Origin: Hysterium pulicare CBS 123377
Lineage: Eukaryota > Ascomycota > Dothideomycetes > Hysteriales > Hysteriaceae
Length of the DNA stretch: 64,000 nt
Reading direction: 5' to 3'
Assembly (NCBI GenBank): GCA_000467715.1
Contig: AJFK01000001.1
Span: 1 to 64,000 of the forward strand
Shown here one piece after another: positions 44,281 through 53,667 of the stretch. How positions within the stretch are numbered: the first letter of the stretch is position 1; each line of letters begins with the position of its first letter. Under the pieces are notes generated by a model. That model was not told where the DNA came from, ran no database searches, and saw nothing but the letters and a program-made list of their open reading frames with translations. The translations under genes and the position numbers were made by a program.

Positions 44281-44985
44281 ATGGCGGATATAGAATTATC
44301 TGCCCAATACTTCCTACTCAATTCATACTCCGGCCCCTCGGAAGTCTTATCTTCGTCCATCAACGATGATGATATTTGCATGTCCTCTGAGAAAGGGGAT
44401 AGTGAAACATGGTACTTCACATCCGTTGAAGGAGTCGACCAATATCGACTCCATACAGTGGAAAAAGGCGATAACAAGGCTCTCGACGTTCTCAGCTACG
44501 ATGGCTATAACAACATCACCTTACATTTCTCCATCACCAGTTCCCGCACCGGACAGTATTGGTCAATTGATGCATGGGGGGACGGAACATTCAGACTAAG
44601 CAATAGTTATACCGGTCCAGATCTCCGCCTCGATGTCCAGTCCGATAGTTTTCTAGGTGGAGGGGATTATCCTGGTCAGCACTGGACGCTCAGTCAATTG
44701 GGGGCCGCGGCGAGCACAGCTGCCAGTACCGCTGCCAGTAGAGTTTCACCAACGTCCTCCACGCTGACCTCCGCGGCGCCTTCTATAACATTAACCGCTT
44801 TAACATCGCACCACAAAGATCTTTCAAGCGGGGATATTGCTGGGATAGTAATTGGACCGCTCTGTGCGGGGGCTATCGCTATCTTGGCAACCATTTTTGT
44901 TATCGGATGGAGAAGACGTAGGAGGCAGGAACCGAACGTACCGAACGTTCCGGATAGAGTTCCTGATACACAGTTGAATGGATAG
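44281..44985 (+). CDS. Ricin-type beta-trefoil protein with a transmembrane anchor
   Basis: Single exon, 234 residues. Residues ~5-140 have beta-trefoil/ricin-B repeats: AQYFLLNSYSGPSEVLSS, YRLHTVEKGDNKALDVLSYD and QYWSIDAWGDGTFRLSNSY, with LRLDVQ...GQHWTL, each with the LDV/QxW pattern that marks carbohydrate-binding lobes. A Ser/Thr/Ala-rich linker (150-180) leads to one hydrophobic helix, IAGIVIGPLCAGAIAILATI at about 190-212, a basic stop-transfer RRRRR and a short Pro/Asn tail. There is no N-terminal signal peptide; orientation would follow positive-inside (lectin out, RRRRR in). No known symbol. Family is confident, sugar specificity unknown. Confidence 0.78.
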   Translation: MADIELSAQYFLLNSYSGPSEVLSSSINDDDICMSSEKGDSETWYFTSVEGVDQYRLHTVEKGDNKALDVLSYDGYNNITLHFSITSSRTGQYWSIDAWGDGTFRLSNSYTGPDLRLDVQSDSFLGGGDYPGQHWTLSQLGAAASTAASTAASRVSPTSSTLTSAAPSITLTALTSHHKDLSSGDIAGIVIGPLCAGAIAILATIFVIGWRRRRRQEPNVPNVPDRVPDTQLNG

Positions 44986-45604
44986 GTATTTCCTGACGGA
45001 ACTTGTATGTTTAGAGCAAGTTCAGTCTTCTCAAGTTATGAATCTCCTTGAACATATTTCCAGGTTTTTCCTCTTATTGGGATAGATGGGGAGTAGGCCA
45101 CGTAGGTAAATGATGGTAATGATATCCAAATATGTCGCATTAGATTCAGACCATGTCTTATATGGATTGACCAACCCGGTCTCTGCTCTTCCGTAATGAA
45201 TTGGTTCTTCATCTACGTAGGAGACTCATTGCACCTCTTTGTGAGTCTATCTATCATCGTTCGACCTTTCCGTGGCCAAGTAACGGTGACTCGATGGCAA
45301 GTCACCATTACTCTTTTAGACTTTGATAGCTTGACTCCCATTTGACTCACAGGGGAGTATTTATGGGTACACAGCCTGCTTCAACTCCCAACCCCAATCT
45401 CTATGCTATCAAGAAAGACGAACAACGACAAAATCATCATTCTTCATATTATCCTCCTCTACAAACATCTATCATTACTGTTACAGAAGCTTCAAGCAGA
45501 TTCCGACCTTGGAACACTAGTGATCATCAAGCTCGGCGCTTTCGTACAGTACGTCTGTCATCGGCCAATTCGATCAAATTAATAATTGGCATAGTTCAAA
45601 CAGT
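44986..45604. other. Intergenic, no supported gene
   Basis: About 620 bp. A frame at 45342-45548 (MTHRGVFMGTQPAST...) could be an upstream exon of the next gene, but the GTACGT donor at 45549 and nearby acceptors do not give a frame-compatible join. Nothing else was seen. Confidence 0.4.
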
Positions 45605-46324
45605 ATGGCACGGTATTTCTTCGATGGGCAAGCGCTCTTTCAATACCTCAACATCAACCCTACGATACTCTCACAAAGCTATGACAGAGCGTCAGAGCAG
45701 CCTGATGGCAGTCGTAATGCCAATATGCGCGTTCTACGGGGTCCACGGTTATTATCACTCCTCAGTTCCAACGCCAATATGCGCGTTCTACGGGATCCAC
45801 GGTTATTATCACTCCTCAGTTCCAATGCCTCCGGTATGCTTGTTATAAACTCTGGGGCCCGCAATAAACCCTTATCTTACCTCGCATCGAACCTGGCATT
45901 GCTCTTTAGGATGAACCCCTCAGTGATGCATATCGACTTCTTTGCCCCTGTCATAGAGCATGGCCTTTGGGGCCCATTTTATCTACTCCGCGCCTTAATA
46001 TTACAACTTCTACTTTTAAATCCCGGCTTCATCCTCGCAACAGAAACGGCCCTCGCGATGCCGTGGAATTTCGAGCAACTGAAAGGTTTACTTATTGTCA
46101 TTCTTAAAACATTGCCTGGAAGGACCACCTTTGTGGTGATAGATGCAATAGGGCTGCAAGAGTTTGAAGACGAAGGAGAAGTCATCTTGATACTGGAACT
46201 TCTTTTCGGACTTACCCAAACGTCATTTCCATTCGAAAATATTCTCGTCAAGGTCATCTTAACGGGACCGGTTCCACAGGCATTTCTAGCAAGGGTACCG
46301 GATGAACTTATACTGCATCATTAG
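45605..46324 (+). CDS. NACHT-like P-loop-region protein lacking Walker A (copy 2)
   Basis: Single frame of 239 residues, paralogous to 5201-6046. N-terminal ALFQYLNINPTI aligns with ALIRQMLNINPEPI there. Then MRVLRDPRLLSLLSSNASGM, where Walker A should be, reads SGMLVINSGARNKPLSYLAS with no GKS/T. The rest matches in order: MHIDFFAPVI, FYLLRALILQLLLLNPGF, RTTFVVIDAIG (Walker-B position) followed by acidic residues, and VKVILTGPVPQAF (sensor). An 18-residue segment is repeated in tandem (NANMRVLR[G/D]PRLLSLLSS). The ATG at 45605 is the only good start seen. A NACHT-derived fold is my inference from motif order in the two paralogues. Confidence 0.5.
   Translation: MARYFFDGQALFQYLNINPTILSQSYDRASEQPDGSRNANMRVLRGPRLLSLLSSNANMRVLRDPRLLSLLSSNASGMLVINSGARNKPLSYLASNLALLFRMNPSVMHIDFFAPVIEHGLWGPFYLLRALILQLLLLNPGFILATETALAMPWNFEQLKGLLIVILKTLPGRTTFVVIDAIGLQEFEDEGEVILILELLFGLTQTSFPFENILVKVILTGPVPQAFLARVPDELILHH
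45716..45823 (+). repeat. 54-bp in-frame tandem duplication
   Basis: Two adjacent 54-bp units differ at about two positions and encode 18 residues each. Near identity means the duplication is recent, and its length keeps the reading frame. Confidence 0.88.
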
Positions 46325-46602
46325 TTCAAGTTGAAGACAGTCAACAGGGACTGGAGGACTGTATCTTTGGATGGGCCCCTTTTCATTATGCGTCAAGCTG
46401 TATAGATCATGTTTATGCGAGCAGCGGAATGTGGCACGGTTGCATTTGCATTGCCAGATCTTCCACATTATTGTAATTTGTAAACACAACCTTATGTAAA
46501 TGCTCCTACACGTAGTCATTCGCAGCTGAAATCAAAAACACCGGCGAACACATCCTGAGAATCCCGAAATGGACCTTAGAGCTGCAAATACTTCTTTCCT
46601 CC

Positions 46603-47050
46603 TCATTCATCCTCCGCAAACTCATTCCTCCCCTCCTTAGTATTCAGATACGCGTTTCTACATCAAAAACGTCAGCAACCCATCCTCTCCCCATCCTCCC
46701 CCTCCTCATTTCCACACTCTCGTCCTCCACTCACCTCTCAACCGCCCATCTCATAACCCACCAAGCCCCCAAAAGCGGCGGCACGACATAAAGCACCTGC
46801 CCCCTAACCCTCCTAACACCGTTTCAAAACCCCGTCTTCAGCACTCCAGCAAACGGCGCCTGCCGATTCGCACTCATGGCGTAGGACGTGATGTATTTGG
46901 ACGGTTTACCACCTCCTGCGTAAGGGTCGCCCCATTTACCTATTGACCAACTGGAGATAAGGGGAGAATGTTAGTATTACGATGGAGACCGAGAGGATGG
47001 AGCAGTATGGGGTGGAGTGGTGTTCTAGGGTAGGGCTTTGGGTGGTTGGG

Positions 47051-47087
<37 letters not shown>

Positions 47088-47195
47088 TAGGGGCGGTATG
47101 GACGGAGGGAGTGTCGATTTAACTTGCGGTACATATTGAATTTGAACTTACAGGTGTTTCCTCCTCGCATTATCAGTAGGATCGCCTGCGCCCAT
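46603..47195 (-). pseudogene. QCR8: Ubiquinol-cytochrome c reductase subunit 8 (QCR8) with an in-frame TGA
   Basis: Three exons: 47152-47195, 46735-46950 and 46603-46657; introns have GTAAGT/GTGAGT donors and the first a perfect TACTAAC branch site. The reading gives MGAGDPTDNARRKHLWSIGK, then WGDPYAGGGKPSKYITSYAM, SANRQAPFAG, the membrane segment QVLYVVPPLLGAWWVMRWAV, and C-terminal NAYLNTKEGRNEFAEDE. This is the fungal complex III subunit 8 (SANRQ..AG, QVLY..PP, RN.YLN.K.GR.EF). The protein would be 104 residues but codon 57 (46824-46826) is TGA, between GVLKTGF and NGVRRVRGQ. No intron removes it. A TGG-to-TGA transition, a sequencing error, or a second copy of an essential gene would explain it. 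The first intron contains a (GA)n microsatellite. Confidence 0.82.
47054..47084. repeat. (GA)15 microsatellite inside the first QCR8 intron
   Basis: An uninterrupted GA run of about 31 bp; on the transcribed strand it is a CT tract within the 201-nt first intron. Confidence 0.9.
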
Positions 47196-47990
47196 ATCAA
47201 TTTCCTGAACCGAAAGGAATCCGCTTGGTAACTTCTAGTAGAATCCAGGAAGACTGGAAGCCACAGATTTTGAAAGGAAAAATGGCACAAGAAAACCCAA
47301 ACCAGATCCATTGCAGATACTTTGGTATCCCCATATATACATTCCCATCTCCACCTCGAACACAGACCCTTTCAACTCCCTAGTCTTTCCGATCCTTCGT
47401 CAAATCTTAGCGTGCGGAGACTAAACCTCTTGTGGGAATTCCCAGCATCCGCCGGTGGAGCACAAAGCACGAGCCATGTCCGTCACCTTCAATCATCTCA
47501 GTACGAGGCTGGAAGGGGTGGAGACGAAATTTGTGGGACCAGGGTATTCGTGTTCAACGGCGGAAGACCGAGACGGCGACTCGCCTTATAAAAAGTTCCT
47601 ATTGGGCGATGGAAGCAGGGTTTCCTATAACAGCACCACTGCTTACATGTGTACTCTATTAGCATGGAGGATGTGAATTGAAATCGCATATCCGCACTCA
47701 AAGGATAGAGATTCCCAAATCAAAGATACTTGATTAATATAGTATGCCTGCTAGAGGCACTCACTACCCATGAAACATAGCTCGGCAATGAGTGAGTGAT
47801 GCGCTGATGTGCAAAGTAGCCGTCGATAAAGAACCAACGTGAAGACTCCCATGATCCCAAACCCCAATTCAATTTATACCCATACCGTGACCGCACACCA
47901 TCCATGCCATTGCATAACTTCAAAACCCAAAAACTGCCCACAAGCATAACCCGGTCACCAATCCCTACCTCGCACGATACCATTCATGAA
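47196..47990. other. Intergenic with small unassigned ORFs
   Basis: About 800 bp between the QCR8 start and the 3' end of the exchanger gene. Plus-strand frames of 73-89 codons overlap at 47322-47676 in three phases; none shows a domain, so none is called. Likely the QCR8 promoter plus unknown sequence. Confidence 0.4.
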
Positions 47991-50474
47991 CTAACAAGTT
48001 CCCTCCTGCCCACCAATCTGACTCGCATCGCAACCATCGGGGTAGAAGAAAGATGCCACGGCAATGATGACGTAGGCGGCGATGAGCAAGCTGCCCTCAA
48101 GGTAATTGCTCCTTCCGTCAAGAACCAGGAAGTTGACGACGAAAGCGGTGACGAAGAGCGAGACGGTTTCGAAGATGTTGAAGTAAAGACTCATATCTTT
48201 ATTCATGATCCATCCAAGCATGACGATGAATGGTGTAACGAATATCGCTAGCAGAACGCGTTAGCAGGTGTATCATTGCTTTAGCACGAGGAGGAAAACT
48301 TACCAATCTGAATGCTGCTACCAACCGCAACCCCAATAGCCAAATCCATTTTGTTCTTGGCAGCCATAGTCACAGCAGTGACGTGCTCGGCGGCGTTACC
48401 AACAATCGGGAGAATGATCAAACCAATGAAAGCCTGACTGATACCAGTCTTCTCAACCATGGGCTCAATGGCATCGCTCATGAAATCCGCACATACCGCA
48501 ACCAGAGCAGTACTGAGAATCAACATCATAATCGCAGAGGTTTGAGACATTTCGGCACCATCGGCCTCGGGATGCGCTTCGGGAGGAACGACAGCTGGGC
48601 TGGCGGTGTGAACTGGTGCTGGAGGCCGGTTGTTCGAGCTAGTTTGCGAAAGAGGCTTGTTAAAGCGATCTGGAAGCGAGCTTGTTCTACGTAGAGTCTT
48701 TGCACTAGTCGTTCTTGGGCCAGCCATGCGGATATTCCCAAGAGCGGGAGAACCGGATGGAGGTGGTTGCTGGGGATTCGAGAAGACATTGTTGGATAAT
48801 AGAGAGGGCAGAACCGGCCGCATAGGAAACGGTCGTTTGGGTGTTGGAGACGAAAACTCAGTTTGCTGAACCTCATCGGCGAAAGCGACGGTCGGTTTAG
48901 GCTCTTCGGTGCGAGATATAGCGATTTGTCTAGGCTCCAAATCATCCACGGTATCTGGATAGTTGCGGTTACGCTTCTTGTGTTTCTTCTTGCTCTTGTA
49001 CTTGCGTTTCTCGCGCTTGCCATTAGGTGGCGAATTGGAAGAGCCTGCCTCAAAATCGCGAACACGTGGAACACTACCAATTCTCTCGTTTTCGTCAAGG
49101 TCGGCTTCATCTCCACTCATAATAGCCCCAAGAGCCGAACCACGCCGAGACATGGGATTGGAGTGATCATCAATAGCGTGCTCGGGTACATTGCCACTTC
49201 GCTGCGTCTCGAAGAAATTCTTGTGGTTTTCAACGGAAGGCGAGCTCATAACCGAGGGGATCGATGGAGAATCCTTGGAGCTTGCGCTCGATTTGCGGCG
49301 TCTTCTGAACGCCCTCTTGATCTTCTTAGCTGTGGTATGAGAGCCGGATGAGCTATCGGTATCGGAACTACTGGAAGATGAAGACGAAGATGAGGAGCTC
49401 GACGAGTTGAGCATATCTGCCAAAACACCGGGATGCGACTCCTCATCGATGATATGCTGAGGTGTACTTGCATACATGTATGCATGCGACTTGAGCTGGA
49501 ACAGCAGGTAAAGAACATAGACCAGCAGTAGCACCACACTTGTGCCACGGCTGACCTGGAGAGTCTTGTAATCTGCCGTCGCATAGTTCGCGAAAGCGGA
49601 GTGGAATGCAGTCGGAAGTAGAAGACTCATGACTGCAAGACTGAGCATACAGGCGCTCATTTGGGTAACTGTACTGTTATAAATCTGATTATATGATGAG
49701 TTTAGCTTTTTTAGGGTTAGATAAGCTTGTGCTTACTTGTTCCTGGTAACGCAGACCGCCAAAGAGAAATGCCATTCCGAGAATGAGCAGCAAGTTCGCA
49801 AGGATTGAGCCAAGCAAAGCTGCTTGAACAACTCTGATCTGGTTGCCGGCCAACAGAATGATGAATAGAATCAATTCAACGGCATTGCCGAATGAGACAT
49901 TTAGCAATGCTCCCAGAGTATCTCCAACTTTCACGGCAACTGACTCAGTCGCGTGTGCCAGCAAGCCAGCAAGTGGAATGATGGCGATAGCATTGATAGA
50001 GAAAACAATCTCGGGGTTTAGGCCGGCTGGCTTTACAGCGATGCCAATGGGAACGAAGATCAGCAGGACATTGATCCAGCTGGAGAATATTGCATCCTTT
50101 GTATGTTGTAGAAATCTGACTGATCCTTTTTTCATGCGTGTAGATAGCGGAGGTTTGGGTTCGGCTCCTATGGGGGAAGGTGTCGCTCCCTGAGCCTGGG
50201 TATTGACCGGAGGCGGAGCTGGGGGAGGCGGAGACGACGATGTATTGTCGGAGACATTGTTGTAGTTGGCACCGTTATCGAGGTGTTGTGTGCCATTTTC
50301 AGCGGCTGGCTTCTCTGAGATTGCGTTGTGGTTGGGGGTCGAACGTGTTGTTGCGGTGTGGGTCGGAAGGATTGCAGCGGAATTGTCGGAATCCTTGTGA
50401 CGTCTCAAGCCAAGAGCTTTCGCCTTAGACTTGATACTGCCTAAATAACTAGAATCTGTACCAGGTTCTCCCAT
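47991..50474 (-). CDS. Vacuolar-type cation/H+ exchanger (CAX/VCX1 family) with large loop
   Basis: Three exons: 49737-50474, 48304-49684 and 47991-48247, phase-consistent, 791 residues. The N-terminal half has hydrophobic segments with the exchanger motif GNAVELILFIILLAGN (alpha-1 repeat); the C-terminal half has the matching GNAAEHVTAVTMAAKNKMDL (alpha-2), as in Ca2+/H+ exchangers of the vacuole. Between them lies a very large loop of about 300 residues, with a poly-Ser run (14 Ser, then DTDSSSGS), a Lys/Arg-rich tract (KREKRKYKSKKKHKKRNR) and Pro/Ser regions. The long loop is characteristic of some fungal VCX1-like proteins and is a likely site of phosphoregulation. The first in-frame ATG is at 50474; the frame further 5' has no ATG. 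The C-terminus ends with FLVLDGRSNYLEGSLLIAAY and FYPDGCD. Confidence 0.86.
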
Positions 50475-51794
50475 CGATGGTGTTGCAAGAAGCAGTGGTG
50501 GTGTTGAGTACGAGAGTACTTTGATGGACGACAAAAGTGTGGGGGGATTCAGATAGGCAAGGTCGTAGACGCCAAGCGACGCTACGACGCGTCTATGCCA
50601 ATAATCTACACTTGCGCGCCCTGGAATGATCCCTGCTTTGCCTCGTTTTACTGTTGCGGTAAGCCTTTCTATTACCCCTGAACCGCGTCACGTTACTAAC
50701 CTAAATACGGTTGCCTATTGGTAGTGTCGTTATCTAATTAGATCTATTTAACTATTTAACTCCTTATTATAGCTAGTTTATTATTCTAGCTACCTTTTTC
50801 TACTATTACTATTAAAATGTTTACCTTAATATCCTCTTTATACTAAAACTAAATATGCAACCTCTATAGAGCTACTCTATTAATAGTACTATACTAAATA
50901 CCTGCCTATATCTTTATAGGATCTATAGGCTACCTATGTAATAAAGTAAGGGAGGAGAAATTTTAAGTTGCTTGCTATAAGGACTAGATTAAAAAGTAGT
51001 ATACCTAGTTAGAACGTCTTAAAAAGAAACTAAAGGATATTAAGGAGGAGGTCTAGAATAATTAGGAGCAGCTAAGAAGGATAGTCCATAGTTCCCTTAA
51101 GAGGTTGGAAGGAATGTTACGTATTCTTGGTGTAGATTAGTCGCTTACCGCACTGCGGCCTGCCGCCTTCGAATCTCGGCGAGCCCTGCAGACAACCCGA
51201 ATCAAATGCTGCACTCCGATTCGTCTATCCTGCTGGCCAGCGTCATCGGCCACCGGTTTTGGTGGTATCGGTTGTCTGTTCCGAGCCTCCGCCAGCCGCT
51301 CCAGCAAGCACCGCCACAATGACGCCACACGCAGCTGTCAACTGTCATCCTTCACCATGAAGACCTACGTAGGACACCTATGAATATTCATCTCTACATG
51401 CTAATAACACCTGCATCTACTTATCATTGCCAAGCCTCCTTTGTGCATACAGAACGAGGTATCCCAAAAGTAAGGCTTGACTTGGTTTCGCCTAAAGGGA
51501 TGGTGCGGCCATAGGCTTCGTGAACGATGTCATGCACCAAGGAAAAGTTTCTACGTCAACACATTATTTTTCAGCGTGTTGCCCAAGTAAATTTCAGAGT
51601 GGTGCTTCAATAGGCATGACTGAACATTCCACACCGCTAAAGTAATGCCAACGCGAAGCTCCTTGACTAACAACCTACTTCTTCCAATATTTACCCTACA
51701 AATTATAATGACAAGGCCGGTGGAGCTGATTTCAACATGGGGTTGAACAGTCCAAAGCCCCGAGCATCAACTTCGAATGGTGTCATAGTCACAC
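50475..51794. other. Intergenic with an AT-rich relic
   Basis: 1.3 kb containing the AT-rich block described separately (50690-51135), followed by a GC-normal stretch to 51330 and a plain tail to the oxidoreductase stop. No gene seen; ORFs are short. Confidence 0.45.
50690..51135. mobile_element. AT-rich, RIP-like relic of an unassigned mobile element
   Basis: Very AT-rich sequence dominated by TA, CTA and TAT words, with abrupt edges (about 50690 and 51135) against normal-GC flanks. Stretches of purine-rich Lys/Glu-type codons interrupted by stops suggest former coding sequence. This is how repeat-induced point mutation leaves old transposons in ascomycetes. No family can be named. Confidence 0.5.
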
Positions 51795-52847
51795 TCATTT
51801 CTCGCCGACTTTTACGATGACTTTCCCCCAGAAGTCTTGACTTTGGAGACACTTATACGCCTCCAAAGCCTCTTCAAAGCTAAATATCCGATCATGGATA
51901 ATAGGCTTCAGCTTATGCTTCTCAAAAAACTCAACCACCTGTCCCAATTGTTCTCTCGATCCAACATGCGTACCTCTAATGATACAGCACGAGCTCATAA
52001 TCTCCGCTATCCCCGCCTTTGGCACTTCCTTACCTCCCAAGAACCCTACTACAGAGATCACTCCCTCAATCCGAATAGCCTTGAGAGACTGCGGCATGCC
52101 CGAATCACCGACAACCTCGATAACATGATGCACGCCTAGCCCATCAGGAGACAACTTCCTCGCTGTTTCTCCCCAGTTCGCATCGGTCTTGTAGTTGATC
52201 ACATGACGGACCCCCAACTCTTTCAATCGCCTCTCTTTCTCCGTAGACGAGGTCGTCGCAATGACCGTTGCTCCAGCCGCCAGTGCTATTTGGATTGCAA
52301 ATAGTGAAACGCCACCTGTTCCCTGCGTCAAAACCGTTTGTCCAGACTTCAAGCCACGAGACTCAACACCGTAGAGCGCATTCCAAGCCGTGACGGCCGC
52401 GCACGGGAACGTCGCGCCCTCAATCGCAGAAATCGAATCCGGAAGTGCCACGAGACCCTTTCCCTCGAAAGTCGCAAATTCCCTCAGAACGCCATCGTAA
52501 GGATGTCCAAGACTGCTTTTGCGCGCTTCAGGGGTGAGATAGCCGTTTTGATAGTCTTGGAAGAATGTGGTCATGACCCTATCACCTACTTTGAATTGGC
52601 TTACGTCGGGACCGGTGCCGACGATGGTTCCGGCGCCATCGGAGCAGGGGATGAATTTCTTTGCGAGGGCGTTGATGTAGGCGCCTAGAGGCATGGCGAT
52701 GTCGCGGTAGTTGAGCGATACGGCTTCCATGCGGATGACGCATTGGAATCCTTCAGGTTTTGGTACTGGCGCCCGTTCGGAGAGTTTTAGACCGTCGAAT
52801 CCCAGTTCTGGTTCTATGGTCCACTGTGAACCAGAGAAAGTAGGCAT
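51795..52847 (-). CDS. Zinc-independent MDR oxidoreductase (alcohol dehydrogenase-like)
   Basis: Intronless, 350 residues, start MPTFSGSQWTIEPELGFDGL at 52847 (no ATG exists in the upstream part of the frame). GroES-like domain: VSLNYRDIAMPLGAYI, the quinone-reductase-type SLNYRD motif, then FIPCSDGAGTIVGTGPDVSQ and VGDRVMTTFF. The Rossmann domain has LTQGTGGVSLFAIQIALAAG (the usual GTGGVS nucleotide loop), then ATVIATTSS, VGFLGG and the final ALEAYKCLQSQDFWGKVIVK. The catalytic-zinc Cys/His set is absent, so it belongs to the zinc-less NADPH quinone oxidoreductase-like branch, annotated in many fungi as zinc-type alcohol dehydrogenase. Substrate unknown. Confidence 0.9.
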   Translation of the reverse strand: MPTFSGSQWTIEPELGFDGLKLSERAPVPKPEGFQCVIRMEAVSLNYRDIAMPLGAYINALAKKFIPCSDGAGTIVGTGPDVSQFKVGDRVMTTFFQDYQNGYLTPEARKSSLGHPYDGVLREFATFEGKGLVALPDSISAIEGATFPCAAVTAWNALYGVESRGLKSGQTVLTQGTGGVSLFAIQIALAAGATVIATTSSTEKERRLKELGVRHVINYKTDANWGETARKLSPDGLGVHHVIEVVGDSGMPQSLKAIRIEGVISVVGFLGGKEVPKAGIAEIMSSCCIIRGTHVGSREQLGQVVEFFEKHKLKPIIHDRIFSFEEALEAYKCLQSQDFWGKVIVKVGEK

Positions 52848-53667
52848 ATTGATACTTGTGAGGGGTTGTGATCGAAGATGGTAAAGTCTTGCAGCGCCCG
52901 ATGCGCCCGATTCTATAGATGAGATACGGAGATGGTATACCAAAAACTGGCTCTTGAGAACGAGTATACAACGAGAGTACTGCTTATTCGATTAGAGTCC
53001 AGTTTCTCTCCATGTTTGAGAAACAGTTCACAAAAAAGATGGTCTCAAAGGTAGATAAACTAGGTGCTCCAAACGCCCCTCATTATGCTGACTAATGGGT
53101 CGCCGTTCGCTTTTGCGGACCCACTCCACACCACTGGCTTGGTAGAGTCTCGGAAACTAGTGTCCACTGATACTGGGCAGAAATGGAAACGTTAACGTAT
53201 GGCCAGAATGTGGGGCAGGATCTCAATGCTTCTTCCAGGGTTCTTAGGCCAGCGTGCATTTAGGCAAGGACCGTGATCAACCTTTGACCACTTTACAGTC
53301 AATTTGAATCTCCATGCTTGTTCAGAAAATAAGGGTAATGGAAATAGAAACCGCCGGATGTGGCCAGTTCCGCGAGTCACCATGAGGGCTGCATTTCATC
53401 TCTACGAGTGTCCATTCGACATTAAAGAACCATGACTTGCCAAGGGACTTGAGAATCAGTGTCATAATGATGCATGGCATTGAAGACCTATGATACTGCT
53501 CCCATCGTCTCTTTTCGAGGCCCATGCGAAGCTAAAGTACTGTTCTTATAGCTGTCCGTGGAACTTACAACGGGCCGCACAACAATGCATGCGAATATCA
53601 ATGCCCATGCCTCTCCCACCTCCCCTTGTTCAACCTCCCCAATGTCTTCGGTCCCTCTTTCCGACCC
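52848..53667. other. Intergenic, no supported gene
   Basis: About 820 bp between two minus-strand genes. Plus-strand ORFs here and through 54370 mirror the repetitive 3' end of the amidohydrolase and are shadows. Nothing else was seen. Confidence 0.45.

Noticed and set aside
45342-45548. Upstream exon of the second NACHT-like gene
   Set aside because: The GTACGT donor at 45549 does not join in frame to the main ORF, and the first copy has no matching exon.
47455-47676. Small plus-strand gene upstream of QCR8
   Set aside because: Three overlapping frames of similar length, none with a domain or typical start context.
51137-51330. TTCGAATCTCGGC as a tRNA end next to the AT-rich island
   Set aside because: No D-arm or acceptor stem found; only the T-loop-like string matches.
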